Below, piece by piece: positions 23,759-27,502 of a stretch of 27,502 nucleotides of DNA (position 1 is the stretch's first letter; the number at the start of each line of letters is the position of its first letter). The position numbers and the translations under genes are program-made. The DNA is from DAOTVS01 sp034436375. GTDB lineage: Bacteria > Chloroflexota > Anaerolineae > SpSt-313. The DNA lies in the NCBI GenBank assembly GCA_034436375.1, contig DAOTVS010000166.1, positions 1-27,502 of the forward strand, in the 5' to 3' direction. Below the pieces are notes generated by a model. It worked only from the letters and a program-made list of their open reading frames with translations, was not told where the DNA came from and did no database searches.

Positions 23759-23825
23759 AAGACTTTGGAAGTCTTGAATCCTCAGTGACAGGGTGCAGCT
23801 CATGCGGGAGCGACACCCTGTCACT
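23759..23825 (+). terminator. Tandem hairpins between MFS and ABC genes
   Basis: The first stem is AAGACTT-TGG-AAGTCTT (23759-23775), preceded by a related AAGAC/GTCTT pair. The second is a perfect 12-bp stem, AGTGACAGGGTG (23784-23795) with CACCCTGTCACT (23814-23825); its loop contains GCTC/GAGC, and TTCTG follows. It probably ends or weakens transcription from the MFS gene. The repeated AAGACTT and CAGGGTG words resemble the other word-repeat elements in this window. Confidence 0.55.
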
Positions 23826-23857
23826 TTCTGCTCGCCTGCTGGCTCCTAAGGATAGAA

Positions 23858-25645
23858 ATGAGCGATCTCCGGGTTGGGGCCAAAGGAGGGCGGGCAGTGA
23901 AAGTGCCGTTGCGCCAATACCTGGCGCTGCTGGGCGACTATGTGCGGCCGCAGTGGGCGTGGGTCGTGACGCTGGCGGTGCTCCTCGGCTGCAGCATCGG
24001 CCTGCAGCTGGTGGGGCCGCAGATCATGCGTGCCTTTATCGATACGATCCAAGCGGGGGGGGCCGCGGAGGATCTGGCCCGGCTGGGGGCACTGTTCCTG
24101 GGGGCGGCGCTTGCCCAACAGATGGTGGCCGTGTCGGCCAGCTATGTGAGCGAAAGCGTCGGCTGGCGGGCGACCAATGAGCTGCGCGCCCGGCTGGCAG
24201 AGCGCTGCCTGCGCCTTGATATGCATTTTCACCAGGCCCATACGCCGGGTGAGATGATCGAGCGCCTCGACGGCGATGTGACGGCCCTCGCCGGCTTTTT
24301 CTCCCAGTTCGCCGTCCAGGTCTGCGGCAGCCTGCTCCTGACGACCGGCATCCTGGCGCTCCTTTGGCGCGAAGACTGGCGGGTGGGGCTGGCGCTAAGC
24401 GTTTTTGCCCTCGCGAGCCTGCTCATCCTGGCCCGCCTGCGCCCGCTCGCCGTGCCGGCCTTTGCCGCGGCGCGCGTGGGCTATGCGGACCTCTTTGGCT
24501 TTCTAGAGGAACGCCTGGCGGCCACCGAGGATATCCGCGCCTGTGGGGCCCAGGCATACGTCCTGCGGCGCTTCTTCCTGCTTTTGCGCGCGATCCGGCG
24601 GCTGGAGCTGCGGGCCGGGCTGATGACCGCAATCATGACCAACACATCGAGCCTGCTGTGGTCCATCGGACCTGCGGCTGCCCTGGCTGTGGCCGCCTAT
24701 GTTTTCCGCAGCGGGCGCATCAGCCTCGGCGCCGTCTACCTGGTGTTCAACTATAGCACGCAACTGCTGGCGCCGGTGCAGATGCTGACCCAGCAACTGC
24801 AGGAGCTGCAGCGAGCGGGGGCGGCGATCGTGCGCATCCGGGACCTGCTGCAGGCGCCGGGCCGCATGGCCGACCATAGGCTGGGCGCGCCCCTGCCCCC
24901 GGGGGCGCTTGGCGTCGAGCTGGCGGATGTCTCCTTTGGCTATTGCCTGGAAGAAAAGGTGCTGCACCACGTGAGCCTGCAGTTGGCCCCCGGACAGGTG
25001 CTGGGGCTGTTGGGGCGCACCGGCAGCGGCAAGACGACGATCTCGCGCCTGCTCGTGCGCCTCTACGATGTGCAGGAGGGCTCCATCCGCCTCGGCGGGG
25101 TGGATGTGCGCGCTGTGCCCGTGAGCGTCCTGCGCCGCCACGTGGGCGTAGTGACGCAGACGGTGGACCTTTTCGGGGCCACCGTGCGTGATAACCTGAC
25201 CCTCTTCGACTCATCCGTATCCGATGAGCGTATCCTGGCCGCCCTCCAGGCCCTGGGGCTGGGCGCCTGGCTGCGCGGCCTGCCCCGGGGCCTGGATACG
25301 GAGCTGCAGGCGGGCGGCGCAGGTCTCTCTAGTGGTGAGGCGCAGCTCCTGGCCCTGGCGCGCATCTTCCTGCGCGACCCGGGCCTGGTGATCCTCGATG
25401 AGGCGTCGGCGCGGCTCGATCCGGTTACGGCGCGGACGGTCGAGCGGGCAGTGAGCGAGTTGCTGCGCGGGCGCACCGGCATCATCGTGGCGCACCGGTT
25501 GGCCACGGTGCAGCGCGCCGACCGGATCCTGATCCTGGAGGATGGCCGGGTGCGCGAGCAGGGCGAACGGGCCGCTCTGGCCGCTGACCCGCACTCGCGC
25601 TATCACCAGCTTGTGCAGGCGGGGCTGCAGGAGGTGCCGGTATGA
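23858..25645 (+). CDS. ABC exporter half-transporter 1 (canonical Walker B)
   Basis: A 595-residue half-transporter with an N-terminal six-helix export domain (~residues 20-310) and a C-terminal ATPase domain. The ATPase has GRTGSGKTT (Walker A, ~385), the Q-loop VVTQTVDLFG, a weak signature LSSGEAQ (~490 in place of LSGGQ), LVILDEASARLD (Walker B with catalytic Glu, ~510) and the H-loop IIVAHR (~542). It should work with the next gene as a heterodimer in the membrane; the substrate is unknown. Two starts compete: ATG at 23858 behind AAGGATAG, and in-frame GTG at 23897 behind a stronger AAAGGAGG seven bases away. The shorter form begins KVPLRQYLALLGDY and loses no domain. Its stop overlaps the next start (ATGA). 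Confidence 0.93.
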   Translation: MSDLRVGAKGGRAVKVPLRQYLALLGDYVRPQWAWVVTLAVLLGCSIGLQLVGPQIMRAFIDTIQAGGAAEDLARLGALFLGAALAQQMVAVSASYVSESVGWRATNELRARLAERCLRLDMHFHQAHTPGEMIERLDGDVTALAGFFSQFAVQVCGSLLLTTGILALLWREDWRVGLALSVFALASLLILARLRPLAVPAFAAARVGYADLFGFLEERLAATEDIRACGAQAYVLRRFFLLLRAIRRLELRAGLMTAIMTNTSSLLWSIGPAAALAVAAYVFRSGRISLGAVYLVFNYSTQLLAPVQMLTQQLQELQRAGAAIVRIRDLLQAPGRMADHRLGAPLPPGALGVELADVSFGYCLEEKVLHHVSLQLAPGQVLGLLGRTGSGKTTISRLLVRLYDVQEGSIRLGGVDVRAVPVSVLRRHVGVVTQTVDLFGATVRDNLTLFDSSVSDERILAALQALGLGAWLRGLPRGLDTELQAGGAGLSSGEAQLLALARIFLRDPGLVILDEASARLDPVTARTVERAVSELLRGRTGIIVAHRLATVQRADRILILEDGRVREQGERAALAADPHSRYHQLVQAGLQEVPV

Positions 25646-27468
25646 CACAGGCAGCCGGCCGTGCGCGGGTCCTTCCCCTTGCCGGGCAGCGGGCCGGGCA
25701 GCGCCTGCCCACCTGGTGCTATCTCTGGGCGCTGATCCGCTTCCGGCCGCTGCATTTCGCGGCCATCGTGCTTTTGCGCAGCCTGGTGTGGGGGGCCGGC
25801 TACCAGGCGCCGGGCCTGATCTCGCGGGCTATCCTCGACGATCTGAGCGGCCGGGCGCCGGTGGCCTGGGGGCCCTGGGCGCTGTGCGCGCTGCTGGTGG
25901 GCGTGGCGCTGGCGCGCACGGCGCTGATCTTTGCCGACATCTCGGTGGGCTATCGCTGGTTCCAGGATGTGGCGGCCCTGCTGCGCAAGAATCTCTTTGC
26001 ACACATCCTCGACCGGCCCGGCGCCGAGTCTCTGCCCGGCTCTACAGGCGAGGCGATCAGCCGCTTCCACGGCGATGTGGATGAGGTGCTCAACTTCCTG
26101 ACGCAGGCCGTCTTTGCAGCCGGCTATGCCGCCTTTGCCGCTACCGCCGCCGCCGTCATGCTCAGGATCGACCCGCGTGTGGCGCTGGCTGTCTTTGCGC
26201 CCATGCTGGCCGTGGTGGCGGCGGCGAACCTGGCCATGCAGCGCGTGCAGGCGTACCGCAGCGCCAACCGGCAGGCGGCCGGCGCCGTGAGCGGGTTCAT
26301 CGGCGAGATGTTCGGCGCGGTCCAGACGGTGCAGGTCGCCTGTGCCGAGGATCGTTTCGTGGCCCGGCTGCGCGCGCTCAACGAGCAGCGGCGGCAGGCG
26401 GCCGTGCACGATGTGGCGTTCAATGAGTTTATGCGCTCGCTCTGCGGGAATGCTGTCAGCCTGGGCGCCGGGCTCATCCTTGTCCTGGCCGCACCCGCCA
26501 TGCGCGCCGGCCGTTTCACCGTGGGAGATCTGGCCCTCTTCGTCTACTACCTGGGTTTTGTGGCCCAGTTCACCAGCACTATGGGCATGCTTATGGCCGG
26601 CTACCGGCAGGTGACCGTCTCGCTGGAGCGGCAGGTGGCCCTGATGCCGGGCTCGCCGCCGGGCGCACTGGTGCGGCACGGGCCGGTGTACCTCTGCGGA
26701 CCGCTGCCCGAGGTACTGGCCGCTCCCGCGCGGGCAGGCGATGGGCTCCGGTCCCTTGCGCTGCTGGGCCTGACCTACCGCTACCCCGGCTCGGGGCGCG
26801 GCATCGAGGGGGCGAGCCTGCGGCTGGAGCGCGGCAGCCTGACGGTCATCACCGGGCGCATCGGCTCGGGCAAGACGACACTGCTGCGCGCCCTGCTGGG
26901 GCTCGTGCCGGTGCAGGCAGGCCGGGTCCTCTGGAACGGGCAGCCGCTGCATGACCCGGGCGCCTGGATGGTCCCGCCGCGTTGCGCCTATGTGCCGCAG
27001 GCGCCGCGCCTCTGCAGCGAGAGTCTGCGCGACAATATCCTGCTCGGCCTGCCGGAGGAGCGGGTGGACCTGGCGGGGGCGCTCCACGCCGCGGTGCTGG
27101 AGGAGGACCTGGCGCAGATGCCGGAGGGGTTGGACACGCTGATCGGCCCGCGCGGCGTGCGCCTTTCGGGCGGGCAGGTGCAGCGCTGCGCCGCGGCGCG
27201 CATGCTCGTGCGCGGCGCCGAGTTGCTGGTGGTCGACGACCTATCCAGCGCCCTCGATGTGGAGACGGAAGTGCATCTCTGGGAGCGCCTGCTGCGCCGG
27301 CAGGGCGGTCAGACGGTGCTGGCCGTCTCGCACCGGCGGCCGGTGCTCCTGCGGGCGGACTGCATCATCGTGCTCAAGGATGGGCGGGTGGAGGCGGAGG
27401 GGAAGCTCGAGGAGTTGCTCAGTTCCTCTGAGGAGATGCGCCGGCTGTGGCAGACGGAAATAATGTAG
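25642..27468 (+). CDS. ABC exporter half-transporter 2 (degenerate Walker B)
   Basis: A 608-residue partner half-transporter with a six-helix export domain and a C-terminal ATPase. Walker A is GRIGSGKTT (~405), the Q-loop AYVPQAPRLCSE, the signature a proper RLSGGQVQ (~508) and Walker B LLVVDDLSSALD (~529), where Asp replaces the catalytic Glu; the H-loop is AVSHRR (~562). The linker before the ATPase (~335-375) is longer than usual and Pro/Gly/Ala-rich. It starts four bases inside the previous gene, so the two are made together. In family terms, the Asp-type Walker B of this protein pairs with the weak signature of the partner, giving one degenerate and one active ATP site. The substrate is unknown: peptide, lipid or drug export are all possible. 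Confidence 0.93.
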   Translation: MTQAAGRARVLPLAGQRAGQRLPTWCYLWALIRFRPLHFAAIVLLRSLVWGAGYQAPGLISRAILDDLSGRAPVAWGPWALCALLVGVALARTALIFADISVGYRWFQDVAALLRKNLFAHILDRPGAESLPGSTGEAISRFHGDVDEVLNFLTQAVFAAGYAAFAATAAAVMLRIDPRVALAVFAPMLAVVAAANLAMQRVQAYRSANRQAAGAVSGFIGEMFGAVQTVQVACAEDRFVARLRALNEQRRQAAVHDVAFNEFMRSLCGNAVSLGAGLILVLAAPAMRAGRFTVGDLALFVYYLGFVAQFTSTMGMLMAGYRQVTVSLERQVALMPGSPPGALVRHGPVYLCGPLPEVLAAPARAGDGLRSLALLGLTYRYPGSGRGIEGASLRLERGSLTVITGRIGSGKTTLLRALLGLVPVQAGRVLWNGQPLHDPGAWMVPPRCAYVPQAPRLCSESLRDNILLGLPEERVDLAGALHAAVLEEDLAQMPEGLDTLIGPRGVRLSGGQVQRCAAARMLVRGAELLVVDDLSSALDVETEVHLWERLLRRQGGQTVLAVSHRRPVLLRADCIIVLKDGRVEAEGKLEELLSSSEEMRRLWQTEIM

Positions 27469-27502
27469 GGATCAAGAAGGGGTTCGGGTATCGCCCGCTG
27501 CG

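Overview
The window is GC-rich bacterial DNA. It most resembles a Chloroflexota genome of the Anaerolineae/Caldilineae kind. That placement is an inference from the high GC, Flp/TadE-type pilus genes, a MalT-like ATPase, a 14-gene nuo operon and many hairpin repeats between genes. No rRNA, tRNA, CRISPR array or transposase was seen.

Left part (1-4375, minus strand): a Tad/Flp pilus cluster reads leftwards as flp2, flp1, tadE-like A, tadE-like B and tadG-like. Hairpins separate the pilins from the pseudopilin-like genes. A PhoB-type tandem box with a -10 precedes flp2. To the right lies a 535-residue multispanning membrane protein of the GT-C-like class.

Decayed strip (4376-6240, plus strand): a regulatory-looking gap holds four copies of an 8-bp half-site and a TATAAT box. 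It is followed by an in-frame chimera of an ABC ATPase N-terminus and a permease-like C-terminus. Next come a 129-bp MITE-like inverted-repeat element and a MalT-type STAND ATPase that has lost its sensor and DNA-binding regions.

Core (6241-21003, plus strand): the complete nuoABCDEFGHIJKLMN operon encodes 14-subunit respiratory complex I. A TTGACA-N17-TAGAGT promoter with an overlapping inverted repeat precedes it. NuoE, F and G make the NADH-oxidising arm, NuoB, C, D and I the quinone-reducing arm, and NuoA, H, J, K, L, M and N the membrane proton-pumping arm. All iron-sulfur ligands that can be checked are present except one: NuoF has Gly where the third Cys of the N3 cluster motif belongs. 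Six gaps between nuo genes carry palindromic repeats, and two GC-rich hairpins lie in frame inside nuoG.

Right part (21004-27502): after a near-perfect 63-nt hairpin come an ANT(6)-like nucleotidyltransferase gene (minus strand, broken by a one-base slip in a G6 run) and a divergent MFS permease. Two overlapping ABC exporter half-transporters follow, and their motifs predict a heterodimer with one degenerate ATP site.

No wholly new multi-gene system was found. The most interesting signals are the NuoF N3-ligand substitution, the intergenic elements built from iterated short words as inverted repeats, the two-copy double-hairpin repeat at nuo stop codons, and the gene remnants.
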